A stretch of DNA of 20,070 nucleotides from Oscillospiraceae bacterium (GTDB lineage Bacteria > Bacillota_A > Clostridia > Oscillospirales > WRJC01). The stretch is from the NCBI GenBank assembly GCA_009785015.1, contig WQXD01000037.1, forward strand, positions 1 through 20,070, read 5' to 3'. Both the position numbers and the translations under genes were made by a program. The stretch's first letter is position 1. Each line of letters begins with the position of its first letter. Below the pieces are notes generated by a model. That model was not told the origin of the DNA, searched no databases, and worked only from the letters and a program-made list of their open reading frames with translations. Shown here piece after piece: positions 6,319 through 14,241 of the stretch.

Positions 6319-7213
6319 GACATTTCCCCCTTCCGGATTCATCCGAATCAAATTTGCCAAGTACCTGTTCCTGTTTATCCCGCAGCCCTAAGCTCAATAT
6401 ATTCGATACTATGGAACTCACACACGGGCTTTTTGTTGTTTCCAACAGCGAAAACGCTTCGTCTATTTTGTCAAGGCTCGAATCCATCGCGAATTTTATC
6501 ATGTCAAGATCCGCGCTCAAACGCTCTTTTTTTTGGTAATACGCGACAAAGGGATTGTAACCCCCCTTTTTCAAGTCCTTTTCAAAATCGTCCAGGGCGT
6601 CGGTCATGTACACCCATTTCCCGAGATTTCTGCCCATGATCCGGGCTATTTCGCCCTCGGGCCCCGATATACCGGAACATATGATGTTTTCCATCAGCCC
6701 GGCAAAACAGGAGGAAGTCTTATCTATTGAAGGGCAGTTTTGCTTTTCGAGCGCTGAAAGCTCTTCAAGCGGGGGCGCGGCCCAGGTTTCAATTCCGGGA
6801 TAATATTTCCGGGATTTTTTTTTCATGCGCGAAAAAAACAAAAATGCGGGGAAAAAAATTTTCAGCAAAATTTTTTTGAATTTACCTGTTTCATCCGCGA
6901 CATTGTCCATATACTTGAAATACGCCAAATTGGCGGCGACGCAGGCCGAATACAGAAGCGATTCTCCGGATATTACAAAATGCCTTTTTTTTGTCGGTTT
7001 GAGTTTGCAGCGAAACGCCGTGTTCTCGATTTTTTCGCCTTTCAGCAGAACTCGGAGAAGCGCCAGAAAAACCATGTCGTAATTGAGCGTGAGCCGCGAG
7101 AGGCGCGATATTTTTTTCCCCATGGTTTTGCAGAGCCCGCAGTAGAAGGATTTGTACAGCTCAAATTCGCGCACTTTCAATTCGCCCGCCAAGGGCCTTA
7201 TATACCCGAACAT
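6302..7213 (-). CDS. DUF5685 family protein (possible squalene/phytoene-synthase-like fold)
   Basis: A 303-residue mostly helical protein recognised from its N-terminus (MFGYIRPLAGELKVREFELY, then FYCGLCKTMG with a CxxC) as DUF5685, a Clostridia family of unknown function. Two acidic motifs stand out: KYMDNVADE (D103, D107) and YMTDALDDFEKDLKKGGYNPF (D205, D208, D209, D213). Their spacing and surroundings look like the two DxxxD motifs of head-to-head isoprenoid synthases, but this is my inference, and catalytic activity is unproven. The middle segment KKILLKIFFPAFLFF is hydrophobic with basic flanks and may lie at the membrane. The gene starts 4 nt after the hydrolase stop and overlaps the J-domain gene by 17 bp, so the three genes probably make one coupled transcript. 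Confidence 0.82.
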   Translation of the reverse strand: MFGYIRPLAGELKVREFELYKSFYCGLCKTMGKKISRLSRLTLNYDMVFLALLRVLLKGEKIENTAFRCKLKPTKKRHFVISGESLLYSACVAANLAYFKYMDNVADETGKFKKILLKIFFPAFLFFSRMKKKSRKYYPGIETWAAPPLEELSALEKQNCPSIDKTSSCFAGLMENIICSGISGPEGEIARIMGRNLGKWVYMTDALDDFEKDLKKGGYNPFVAYYQKKERLSADLDMIKFAMDSSLDKIDEAFSLLETTKSPCVSSIVSNILSLGLRDKQEQVLGKFDSDESGRGKCHGQSV

Positions 7214-7217
7214 ATCA

Positions 7218-8048
7218 CTATACCGAAATGCCCATTCCGTCGTATGAGACCAAAAACCCCATTTTTTCGGCTATCGGCGCCAGCTCGTCGTAGATGTATT
7301 TTCCGTTGTGCGAAAAATGGTTGAAACAAAAAACGGTACCCGGAGCAGCGGCTTTAATTTCGATCAGACGCCCTTTCAGCTCGTTTCCGGCATCTATACC
7401 CATGTGGCCGCGGCGCGAATCCAAATGGCCGTATGTGGCGTCCAAGCTCACAAAATCAAATTTTTTGCCGCCGGCTTCCGCCTTCAGATAATCCCAGGTT
7501 TCCTCGGGAAAATAGCCGGTGTCGTGCGCGTACAATATTTTGCTTTTTTCATCTTCGATCATATATATGAAGCAGTCCTGCGAAGAATCGTGGTCGGCTT
7601 TGAGCGGGGTTACCGAATAGCTCCCCGCTTTAAATTTTTCGAAAGCGCGTATTTCGAAAAATTCCAGTATGTCCCCGTAATTTTCGAATTTTTCGGCGTG
7701 GGCGTTTATGGATTTGTTTCCGTAGATATTGATTTTTTCTATGCGCCCGGATTTTTCGCCGTGGGCATAGGGGGGATATGTCCTGTGCAGGTCATAGAGG
7801 TAAAAATGGTCCTCGTGGCTGTGGGTGAACAAAATGTATTTTATCTTTGTCAGCTCAAGGCCGTTTCGGATGACGTGAAAATACGTGTCGGGAGGCAGAT
7901 CAATCAGCAGATCGCCGTTGACCGCCGCCTGGGAGCGCGTGCGTATATTCCTCCCTCCGGCGGCCGCCGCCCTTTTGCAGTTGTCGCAGGAGCAGAAAAG
8001 CGCGGGCCAGCATTCGGCCGCTCCGGTCCCGAAGTATCGAAATTCCAT
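7218..8048 (-). CDS. Metallo-beta-lactamase-fold hydrolase, PhnP-like
   Basis: A 276-residue metal-dependent hydrolase. The N-terminus MEFRYFGTGAAECWPALFC and CSCDNC (a CxCxxC cluster) resemble PhnP-type phosphodiesterases. The main metal site is THSHEDH (HxHxDH), followed by ADHDSSQD, YAHDTGYF and FNHFSHNG as later ligands. PhnP acts on phosphoribosyl 1,2-cyclic phosphate, but no phn genes are nearby, so the substrate here is unknown. I chose the ATG at 8048 because it opens the conserved fold and lies 11 nt after GGAGG; ATG 8057 is only 2 nt from GGAGG, and longer frames run into the AT-rich promoter gap. It is the first gene of the minus-strand operon. No strong minus-strand promoter could be fixed in 8049-8225. 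Confidence 0.85.
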   Translation of the reverse strand: MEFRYFGTGAAECWPALFCSCDNCKRAAAAGGRNIRTRSQAAVNGDLLIDLPPDTYFHVIRNGLELTKIKYILFTHSHEDHFYLYDLHRTYPPYAHGEKSGRIEKINIYGNKSINAHAEKFENYGDILEFFEIRAFEKFKAGSYSVTPLKADHDSSQDCFIYMIEDEKSKILYAHDTGYFPEETWDYLKAEAGGKKFDFVSLDATYGHLDSRRGHMGIDAGNELKGRLIEIKAAAPGTVFCFNHFSHNGKYIYDELAPIAEKMGFLVSYDGMGISV

Positions 8049-8157
8049 AAAAAACATATCCTCCGTTTGATTTTTGCATTTCACAATAACCATAATAACA
8101 CAATTTTGTAAATAAATCATAAACAGTTCGAATAAAATAAAATATATTATTTTTTTG

Positions 8158-8166
8158 TGGTATAAT
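8158..8166 (+). promoter_or_regulatory. Extended -10 promoter upstream of yicC (P1)
   Basis: TGGTATAAT at 8158-8166 is a perfect -10 with the TGn extension; no good -35 lies 17 bp upstream (TAAAAT). Transcription would begin near 8173, giving a leader of about 50 nt before the yicC ATG. Confidence 0.55.
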
Positions 8167-8174
8167 TTATATAG

Positions 8175-8203
8175 TTGACAAACACGGCAAAAAAGTGTAA
8201 AAT
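8175..8203 (+). promoter_or_regulatory. Sigma-A consensus promoter upstream of yicC (P2)
   Basis: Perfect TTGACA (8175-8180), 17-nt spacer, TAAAAT (8198-8203). The predicted start near 8210 leaves about 15 nt before the ATG at 8226, just enough to include the ribosome-binding site GGGGAAG (8212-8218). This is probably the main promoter of the housekeeping operon. Confidence 0.72.
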
Positions 8204-8225
8204 GTAAAGGCGGGGAAGTATTTTT

Positions 8226-9104
8226 ATGATAAAAAGCATGACCGGTTTCGGAAGGCACAGGGAAATCGAAAACGAAAGGGAAATATTCGCGGAAGTCAAA
8301 AGCGTCAACGGCCGTTACCTCGACGTCTACGTGAAAGTTCCGAAAATTTACGGATTTTTGGAAGATAAAATAAGGCGCGAAGTATCAAAGTTCATCTCAA
8401 GGGGCAAAATCGAAGTGTATTTGAGCATAGAAAATATAGCGGGGGAGAACGTGAAAATCACGCTCAATAAGACGTATCTCGACAGCTATATGGAAATACT
8501 GCGCTCCATAAGGGACACATACGATCTGCCCGATGACATATCCACGATGCGCGTGGCGCAGAACAGGGACATATACAGCGTCGAAAAACTCGAGGACGAC
8601 GAAGAACAGCTGTGGATTTCGGCGGCGCGGGTTTTGACGCGGGCGCTTTGCGAATTCGACGAAATGCGGGCCCATGAGGGAGCCAAACTGTTGGAAGATA
8701 TGTCGGCGCGCGTAAAAAAATGCGGCGAAGTTTCCGATGAAATAGAGATCCTGTCCGACAAATGCCAGGAAAACTATTACGACTCTTTCAAAAAGCGGCT
8801 GAGCGAAATGACGGCCGAAATGATAACGGATGAAAACCGGATAATAACCGAAGCGGCGATCTACGCCGACAAAATATCCGTAAACGAAGAATTGGTCCGG
8901 CTTAAAAGCCATTTTTCGCAGTTTTATAAAATAGCCGGCGAAAACGCCCCCGTGGGCAGAAAACTCGATTTTTTATTGCAGGAAATAAACCGCGAAATCA
9001 ACACCATAGGCTCAAAATCGCTCGATTTGAATATAACGAACAAAGTCATAGAGTTAAAGAGCGATGTAGAAAAAATACGCGAACAGATCCAAAATATCGA
9101 ATGA
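8226..9104 (+). CDS. yicC: YicC/YloC family endoribonuclease
   Basis: A 292-residue protein with the invariant opening MIKSMTGFGR and SVNGRYLDVYVKVP, and the C-terminal DUF1732 block LDFLLQEINREINTIGSKS. Length and ends match the family (about 290 residues). YicC/YloC proteins are reported endoribonucleases involved in RNA turnover; no classical nuclease motif can be pointed to. GGGGAAG at 8212-8218 sits 7 nt before the ATG. It is the first gene of the operon and, as in Bacillus, directly precedes remA and gmk. Confidence 0.95.
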   Translation: MIKSMTGFGRHREIENEREIFAEVKSVNGRYLDVYVKVPKIYGFLEDKIRREVSKFISRGKIEVYLSIENIAGENVKITLNKTYLDSYMEILRSIRDTYDLPDDISTMRVAQNRDIYSVEKLEDDEEQLWISAARVLTRALCEFDEMRAHEGAKLLEDMSARVKKCGEVSDEIEILSDKCQENYYDSFKKRLSEMTAEMITDENRIITEAAIYADKISVNEELVRLKSHFSQFYKIAGENAPVGRKLDFLLQEINREINTIGSKSLDLNITNKVIELKSDVEKIREQIQNIE

Positions 9105-9117
9105 CGGGGCAAGAAAA

Positions 9118-9399
9118 ATGTTTGTAAATGTGGGTTTTGGCAATATGGTCAACAAAGACAGGATCATAGCGGTGGCGAGCAGCGAAACTTCGCCGATGAA
9201 AAGGCTCGTCCAGGACGCGAAAGACAGCGGCAGGGCCATAGACGTGACGTGCGGCAGGCGCACCAGATCAGTCATAATCACCGACAGCGACCACGTGATT
9301 TTGTCGGCGATACAATGCGAGACAATATCAAACAGGCTCGAGGGCGGTTCTCCGGAACAAACCGAAAATACGGGCGAGGACGGGTCGAATGATGGATGA
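9118..9399 (+). CDS. remA: DUF370/RemA-type DNA-binding regulator
   Basis: A 93-residue protein with the family hallmarks VNVGFGNMVNKDRIIAVAS, SPMKRLVQDAK, DVTCGRRTRSVIITDSDHVILSA. In Bacillus subtilis RemA activates biofilm matrix operons and binds DNA as a ring-like oligomer; the target here is unknown. Unusually, residues about 78-93 form an acidic, low-complexity tail (SPEQTENTGEDGSNDG). The gene lies 13 bp after yicC, with only a weak ribosome-binding site, and its end overlaps gmk by 11 bp. Confidence 0.9.
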   Translation: MFVNVGFGNMVNKDRIIAVASSETSPMKRLVQDAKDSGRAIDVTCGRRTRSVIITDSDHVILSAIQCETISNRLEGGSPEQTENTGEDGSNDG

Positions 9400-10015
9400 T
9401 ATTCAAAAACCGGGAAAACTGATCGTCATATCCGGCCCTTCGGGCAGCGGAAAAAGCGCCGTTTTACAAGAAGTGCGAAAATTGGCCAAATACAAATTTT
9501 CGGTCTCATACGCCGCAAGGGCGCCGCGCGAGGGGGAAAGGGACGGCATTGACTATCATTTCATATCAAAAGAGGATTTTTTGGAAAAAGTGTCAAACGG
9601 GGAAATGCTGGAATATGTAAATTACTCGGACAATTATTACGGCACGCCGAAACTTCCCCTTGAGCGGCTGCTCAACGAAAACCACGACGTGATACTCGAG
9701 ATAGAAGTAAACGGGGCCATGAACATAAAAGAAAAATTTCCGGACGCGGTCATGATTTTCTTGATCTGCCCCACGCGCGCGGAGCTCGAAAAAAGACTGC
9801 GGGAAAGGGGCACCGAAAATGAAAAAAGCATACAAAAGAGATTGGAAACCGCTGAAAAAGAAGTCGCCTCCATGCGAAATTACGATTACTTGGTGAAAAA
9901 CGAATCCGGGATGCAAAAAAGGGCGGCTTTTGAAATAGAGTGCATCATCGAAGCCGAAAAAGACAAAATAACCGGCGAAAGCGCCGAAAGGTTTTTAAAA
10001 AATTATTTCGCTTGA
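9389..10015 (+). CDS. gmk: Guanylate kinase
   Basis: Phosphorylates GMP to GDP with ATP. The 208-residue protein has the P-loop GPSGSGKS (16-23), the GMP-binding segment YAARAPREGERDGIDYHFISKEDF in its usual place after it, YYGTPK, and the lid region ERLRERGTE-like LEKRLRERGTENEKSIQKRL. GAGGA at 9376-9380 lies 8 nt before the first of two consecutive ATGs (9389 and 9392). The start overlaps the remA stop, suggesting coupling. Confidence 0.96.
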   Translation: MMDDIQKPGKLIVISGPSGSGKSAVLQEVRKLAKYKFSVSYAARAPREGERDGIDYHFISKEDFLEKVSNGEMLEYVNYSDNYYGTPKLPLERLLNENHDVILEIEVNGAMNIKEKFPDAVMIFLICPTRAELEKRLRERGTENEKSIQKRLETAEKEVASMRNYDYLVKNESGMQKRAAFEIECIIEAEKDKITGESAERFLKNYFA

Positions 10016-10034
10016 AATATTAAGGAGTTTTTTT

Positions 10035-10304
10035 ATGATTTTCCCATCCATAGAACAATTGACAAAAGACAGATATAACAGGTATGAGCTTGTTATCGCG
10101 ACTGCCAAAGCGGCGAGGGTCATCACCGACGAAATAAACGAAAAAAAAGAGGAAATGGAGAAAAACGCGGGGATAAAAGAGACGAATCCGACTGAAAAAA
10201 TATTGCTGATGCCAAAAGAAATAAAAGACATTCCCGAGGAAAAACCGGTGCGGTCCGCCATTTTAAAAATATTCGAAGGGGACTTTGTGATAATTGCGGA
10301 CTGA
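10035..10304 (+). CDS. rpoZ: DNA-directed RNA polymerase omega subunit
   Basis: An 89-residue small subunit that helps assemble beta' into RNA polymerase. The motif MIFPSIEQLTKDRYNRYELVIATAKAARVI matches the omega helix that binds beta' (residues 1-30), and KPVRSAILKIFEGDF matches the C-terminal part of clostridial omega proteins. AAGGAG lies about 9 nt before the ATG. The position between gmk and priA is conserved; coaBC, which sits here in Bacillus, is missing. Confidence 0.92.
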   Translation: MIFPSIEQLTKDRYNRYELVIATAKAARVITDEINEKKEEMEKNAGIKETNPTEKILLMPKEIKDIPEEKPVRSAILKIFEGDFVIIAD

Positions 10305-10335
10305 GCCAAAAAACAAAAATATCAGGTGAAAACTT

Positions 10336-12819
10336 ATGGAAGACACTTACGCCGGCGCGTATATTTTGGATGCGGCTTATCAGTTTGACAAAATATACGA
10401 CTATTATACCGACGGGGAAATCCAATCGAGGATAAAACCCGGCGATTATATAATGGTGCCCTTCGGGGGCGGCAACAAGAGAAGGACCGCGGTGGTCTGG
10501 GAAGTCAAGAATTCGACCGAGGCCGAAAAGACAAAACCGGTCGATACAATAATCGAGATCCCCGCCCTTGGCGAAGAACAGCTCGCCCTCGCCGTTTTTT
10601 TGAAAGAAAACACTTTCTGCACGATAGGCGAGGCGCTCAAGGTGATTGCCCCGAACGGGCTCAAAAGCGGTTTGACGGTAAAATATTCCATAAATACGGA
10701 AAAATTTTTGGCCGACGACCTGTACAGCAGCGCAAATGACAGGATATGCGCCGTTTTGAACCGGCTGGCGGAAAAAAACGCCACTTCGGAGAGCCTGAAA
10801 GAAGAATTCGGGGAAAATATCACGGGCGTTTTGAATACCCTGGTAAAAAAAGGCTATTTGACCGAGGAAATAACCCCGGAGCGCGTCATAAAAGAAAAAT
10901 TTGTCAAATATGTTTCGTTGGACGAAGAAAAATACGAGCAGTATCTTTCAGGCGGCCAGACCCTCACAGCCGCCCAGCGCGAAGCCGCTTTGTATTTGGA
11001 ACAAAACGGGGATTCGCCGTTATCTGAAATTTTGGAGGATCTCTCGGTGGGTCAGGGGGTCTTAACCGAGCTAGCGAAAAAAGAAATCGCCCGTATTTAT
11101 GAAAAAGAAATTTACAGGGATTCGTCGGATGAATACGGCGAAGAACAGTCGGCTAAAGAAGAAGTTTTGTCGGATGGCCAGCGGGCGGCTTTTTTGGAAC
11201 TGGCAGAGCTGTACAAAAACAAACGCCCCTGCGCGGCGCTTTTGCACGGCGTCACGGGGAGCGGCAAAACGCACGTGTTAAAGGCGCTCATCGACGAAGT
11301 TATAAACGATACAAAACAGGTCATAATGCTCGTCCCCGAAATAGCGCTGACCCCGCAGACGATACAATACTTCAAAAACTATTACGGGGAAAAAGTGAAA
11401 GTTTTGCATTCCTCGCTCTCGGCGGGCGAAAAATTCGACACCTGGCGGAGGATAAGAAACGGCGAAATAGATTTCGTAATCGGCACGAGGTCGGCGATCT
11501 TCGCCCCCTTTAAAAATCTGGGGCTCATAATCATAGACGAGGAACAGGAGCACACGTACAAGTCCGACAAAAAACCGTATTACCACGCCAGGGAAGTGGC
11601 GAGATTCAGGTGCGCCAGACACGGCGCGATGATGGTGCTCTCCTCGGCCACCCCGCTTGTGGAAAGTTATCACAAAGCCGAAACCGGCGCCTACAGCCTC
11701 ATAACGCTCGAAGACAGGTACAACGAGGCGGAACTGCCCGAAATCATCACGGTGGATATGAGAGAAGAGCCGCCGCAAAACCAAATGGCATTTTTAAGCG
11801 AGACGCTGAAAAACGAAATCAAAAAGAATCTCGCAAACAAAGAGCAGGCCATAATATTCCAGAACCGCCGCGGTTACTATAACTTTTTGTCGTGCCGGTC
11901 CTGCGGGGAAGCCGTGATGTGCCCGAATTGCAGCATATCTTTAAAACTTCACGCGGAGGACAAAACAAAAAAAACAAAAAGAAGCCCCTCCAAGCTCATA
12001 TGCCACTACTGCGGATATACTTCCGAAATACCGGCTGCGTGCCCGGAATGCAAAAGCGACAAACTGGCGATGTTCGGTTCCGGGACGCAAAAATGCGAGG
12101 ACGATCTGGGGGAAATTTTCCCCGAGGCGAAAATAGCCCGCATGGATTCCGACGCAATATCGGGCAAACACGCGCATATGCGCATACTCGACAGCGTAAA
12201 AAACGAAGAAGTCGACATATTGGTGGGCACCCAGATGATAACAAAAGGGCACAATTTCAAAAATGTCACCCTTGCCGGGATACTGTTTGCAGATCAGGGG
12301 CTGCTTTTGGACGATTACAGGTCCAATGAGCGGATGCTGGAAATGATCGTTCAGGTGACGGGCAGGGCGGGGAGATACGAAAAAAACGGCAGGGGGATAA
12401 TACAGACATATAACCCGGACAACGAAATAATAAGATTCGCAATAGAACAAAATTACGCCGGATTTTACAAAAAAGAGATAAGATTCAGAAAAGCCTCGGT
12501 ATTCCCCCCTTTTTGCGATATATGCGCGATAAATGTGACGTCCGAATTTGAAAACGAAGCCCGGACGACCGCCGAAGTCATCGGCGAAATGCTCAGGGGC
12601 CGCATAGCGGGCGAATTTTTGGGGGTGAAGGCGGTCATATACGGCCCTTTTCCCGCCGCCATATACAAATTGAACCGGAATTACCGCATGAGGTTTGTCA
12701 TAAAATGCAAAATGAACAAAAAAACAAAAGAGATGCTCGCTTCGGTTTTGGCGGATATACAAAAACAGACCACGAAAAAAGTTTCGGTCAGCATCGACGT
12801 GAACCCCAACATGATATAA
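10336..12819 (+). CDS. priA: Primosomal protein N', replication restart helicase PriA
   Basis: An 827-residue superfamily 2 helicase that reloads the replisome at stalled forks. In order: N-terminal 3'-end-binding domain (AYILDAAYQFDKIYDYYT, GDYIMVPFGG), Walker A GVTGSGKT at about residue 305, DEEQEH (DEXH box) at about 400, then four CxxC pairs (CRSC, CPNC, CHYC, CPEC) for two zinc ions at about 515-575. Helicase motifs GTQMITKGHNF and VTGRAGRY follow, then the C-terminal domain. Between the second and third CxxC pairs is a Lys-rich loop (AEDKTKKTKRSPSK). AGGTGA precedes the ATG with normal spacing. Length is at the upper end of the usual 730-830. Confidence 0.96.
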   Translation: MEDTYAGAYILDAAYQFDKIYDYYTDGEIQSRIKPGDYIMVPFGGGNKRRTAVVWEVKNSTEAEKTKPVDTIIEIPALGEEQLALAVFLKENTFCTIGEALKVIAPNGLKSGLTVKYSINTEKFLADDLYSSANDRICAVLNRLAEKNATSESLKEEFGENITGVLNTLVKKGYLTEEITPERVIKEKFVKYVSLDEEKYEQYLSGGQTLTAAQREAALYLEQNGDSPLSEILEDLSVGQGVLTELAKKEIARIYEKEIYRDSSDEYGEEQSAKEEVLSDGQRAAFLELAELYKNKRPCAALLHGVTGSGKTHVLKALIDEVINDTKQVIMLVPEIALTPQTIQYFKNYYGEKVKVLHSSLSAGEKFDTWRRIRNGEIDFVIGTRSAIFAPFKNLGLIIIDEEQEHTYKSDKKPYYHAREVARFRCARHGAMMVLSSATPLVESYHKAETGAYSLITLEDRYNEAELPEIITVDMREEPPQNQMAFLSETLKNEIKKNLANKEQAIIFQNRRGYYNFLSCRSCGEAVMCPNCSISLKLHAEDKTKKTKRSPSKLICHYCGYTSEIPAACPECKSDKLAMFGSGTQKCEDDLGEIFPEAKIARMDSDAISGKHAHMRILDSVKNEEVDILVGTQMITKGHNFKNVTLAGILFADQGLLLDDYRSNERMLEMIVQVTGRAGRYEKNGRGIIQTYNPDNEIIRFAIEQNYAGFYKKEIRFRKASVFPPFCDICAINVTSEFENEARTTAEVIGEMLRGRIAGEFLGVKAVIYGPFPAAIYKLNRNYRMRFVIKCKMNKKTKEMLASVLADIQKQTTKKVSVSIDVNPNMI

Positions 12820-12847
12820 AGATATATAAATAAGAGAGGAACGAATT

Positions 12848-13357
12848 TTGGCTGTATTGAACATATTGAGCGAAGAAAAAAACATTTCGGAGCTGAGGAA
12901 AAAAACCCGGCCGGTCGACAAAATAAACAAAAGGATAATCACCCTTCTCGACGACATGCGCGACACTCTGAAAGCCGCGGGAGGCGTCGGCCTGGCCGCC
13001 GCGCAGGTGGGGGTTTTGCGCCGGGTGGCGATAATAGAAATCGAAGAGGGAGAATTAATCGAGATGATAAATCCCGAAATAATCTGCAGGGAAGGCGAAC
13101 AGCAGGAGATAGAAGGCTGCCTTTCCTCTCCCGGAAAGTTTGCCGAGACGCTCAGGCCTGCGATTGTGAAAGTCGAGTACACGCGGCGAAACGGCGAAAA
13201 AGAACAAAGGGAGGGCACGGGGCTTTTGGCGAGGGCTTTCTGCCACGAGATCGACCATTTGGACGGCATTTTGTGTTTTGACGCCGCCAAACGCATACTC
13301 ACCAAGGAAGAAGTGGAAGAATTAAGAAAAGAAGAGCAGGAGCAGCAAGTAGAGTGA
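12848..13357 (+). CDS. def: Peptide deformylase
   Basis: Removes the formyl group from N-terminal fMet of new proteins. The three family motifs are present: GVGLAAAQVG (motif 1), EGCLSSPG (motif 2, Cys metal ligand) and FCHEIDHLDG (motif 3, HExxH with the catalytic Glu). Length 169 residues is normal. The start is TTG at 12848, fixed by GAGAGGA at 12834-12840 seven nt upstream; no ATG or GTG lies at a comparable position. Its stop overlaps the fmt start (GTGA), pairing the enzymes that add and remove formyl groups. Confidence 0.95.
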   Translation: MAVLNILSEEKNISELRKKTRPVDKINKRIITLLDDMRDTLKAAGGVGLAAAQVGVLRRVAIIEIEEGELIEMINPEIICREGEQQEIEGCLSSPGKFAETLRPAIVKVEYTRRNGEKEQREGTGLLARAFCHEIDHLDGILCFDAAKRILTKEEVEELRKEEQEQQVE

Positions 13358-14241
13358 ATATACTATTTATGGGCACGCCCGAATTCGCGAGGGTATCGCT
13401 GGAGCATCTCGCGGGCGGCAATTTTAAAATTTCCGGCGTTATCACCCAGCCGGACAGGCCCGCGGGACGAAAAATGATTTTGACCCCGCCGCCGGTAAAA
13501 GAATATGCCACAGCGGCCCGTATGCCTGTATATCAGCCCGAAAGCGCGCGAAGCGGCGAATTTTTCGAATTGGTAAAACATATAGCCCCCGATGTGATCG
13601 CGGTGGTCGCCTACGGGCAGATACTGCCAAATGAAATACTGGAATATCCCAGATTCGGCTGTGTGAACGTCCACGCTTCGCTGTTGCCGAAATACCGCGG
13701 GGCTTCGCCGATTTTCTCGGCTATCGCCGCCGGTGAGAAAACGACGGGCGTCACCACGATCTTCATGGACGCGGGCGTCGACACGGGGGATATGATATTG
13801 AAGGAAACGGCCGAAATCGGCGAAAACGAAACCTGCGGCGAGTTATCCGGGCGGCTGGCGCGAATTGGGGGGGAAGTATTGGTCAAAACACTGATTCAAA
13901 TCCAAAACGGCTCGGCCAAAAGCGAAAAACAGTCCGAAGCCGGAGTTTCGCACACGAAGAAAATAGACGAAAAAACACGCGAGATCGACTGGAGCCAAAA
14001 GGCGAAGCATATTCACGACCAAATCCGGGCCCTTTCGCCTTCGCCCGCGGCTTTTATGCGGAATGACGGGAAAAAAATAAAGATATACAAATCCGAGATT
14101 ATAGACCCGGCCGCTGCCCGGACCGGCGCCCTCGACTTCTTTTGCGGCGACGGCGGTATTGTCAGGATTCTGGAACTGCAGCCCGAAAGCGGCAGAGTGA
14201 TGTCCTCCAGGGATTTTTTAAACGGCAGGAAGATTTTATGA
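13354..14241 (+). CDS. fmt: Methionyl-tRNA formyltransferase
   Basis: Transfers a formyl group from 10-formyl-tetrahydrofolate to initiator Met-tRNA. The 295-residue protein shows the N-terminal Rossmann start (FMGTPEFARVSLEHL), the active site NVHASLLPKYRGASP (Asn and His) and VTTIFMDAGVDTGDMI (catalytic Asp), then the tRNA-binding C-terminal domain. It starts with GTG overlapping the def stop by 4 bp; CAGGAG about 12 nt upstream is the likely ribosome-binding site. Its stop overlaps the rsmB start (ATGA). Confidence 0.95.
   Translation: MNILFMGTPEFARVSLEHLAGGNFKISGVITQPDRPAGRKMILTPPPVKEYATAARMPVYQPESARSGEFFELVKHIAPDVIAVVAYGQILPNEILEYPRFGCVNVHASLLPKYRGASPIFSAIAAGEKTTGVTTIFMDAGVDTGDMILKETAEIGENETCGELSGRLARIGGEVLVKTLIQIQNGSAKSEKQSEAGVSHTKKIDEKTREIDWSQKAKHIHDQIRALSPSPAAFMRNDGKKIKIYKSEIIDPAAARTGALDFFCGDGGIVRILELQPESGRVMSSRDFLNGRKIL

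Noticed and set aside
7308..8111. A 267-codon open frame on the plus strand
   Set aside because: It is antisense to the metallo-beta-lactamase-fold gene, which has clear metal motifs; the reverse frame stays open because of GC-biased codon positions.
7218..8258. Longer start (8258) for the hydrolase gene
   Set aside because: The extra 70 residues are encoded by AT-rich promoter DNA, overlap the yicC start and its promoters, and match nothing in the family; the fold begins at 8048.
11941..13305. A 454-codon open frame on the minus strand
   Set aside because: It lies antisense to the end of priA and most of def, both with complete family motifs; the translation is rich in aromatic and Arg/His residues with no recognisable domain, and there is no good ribosome-binding site.
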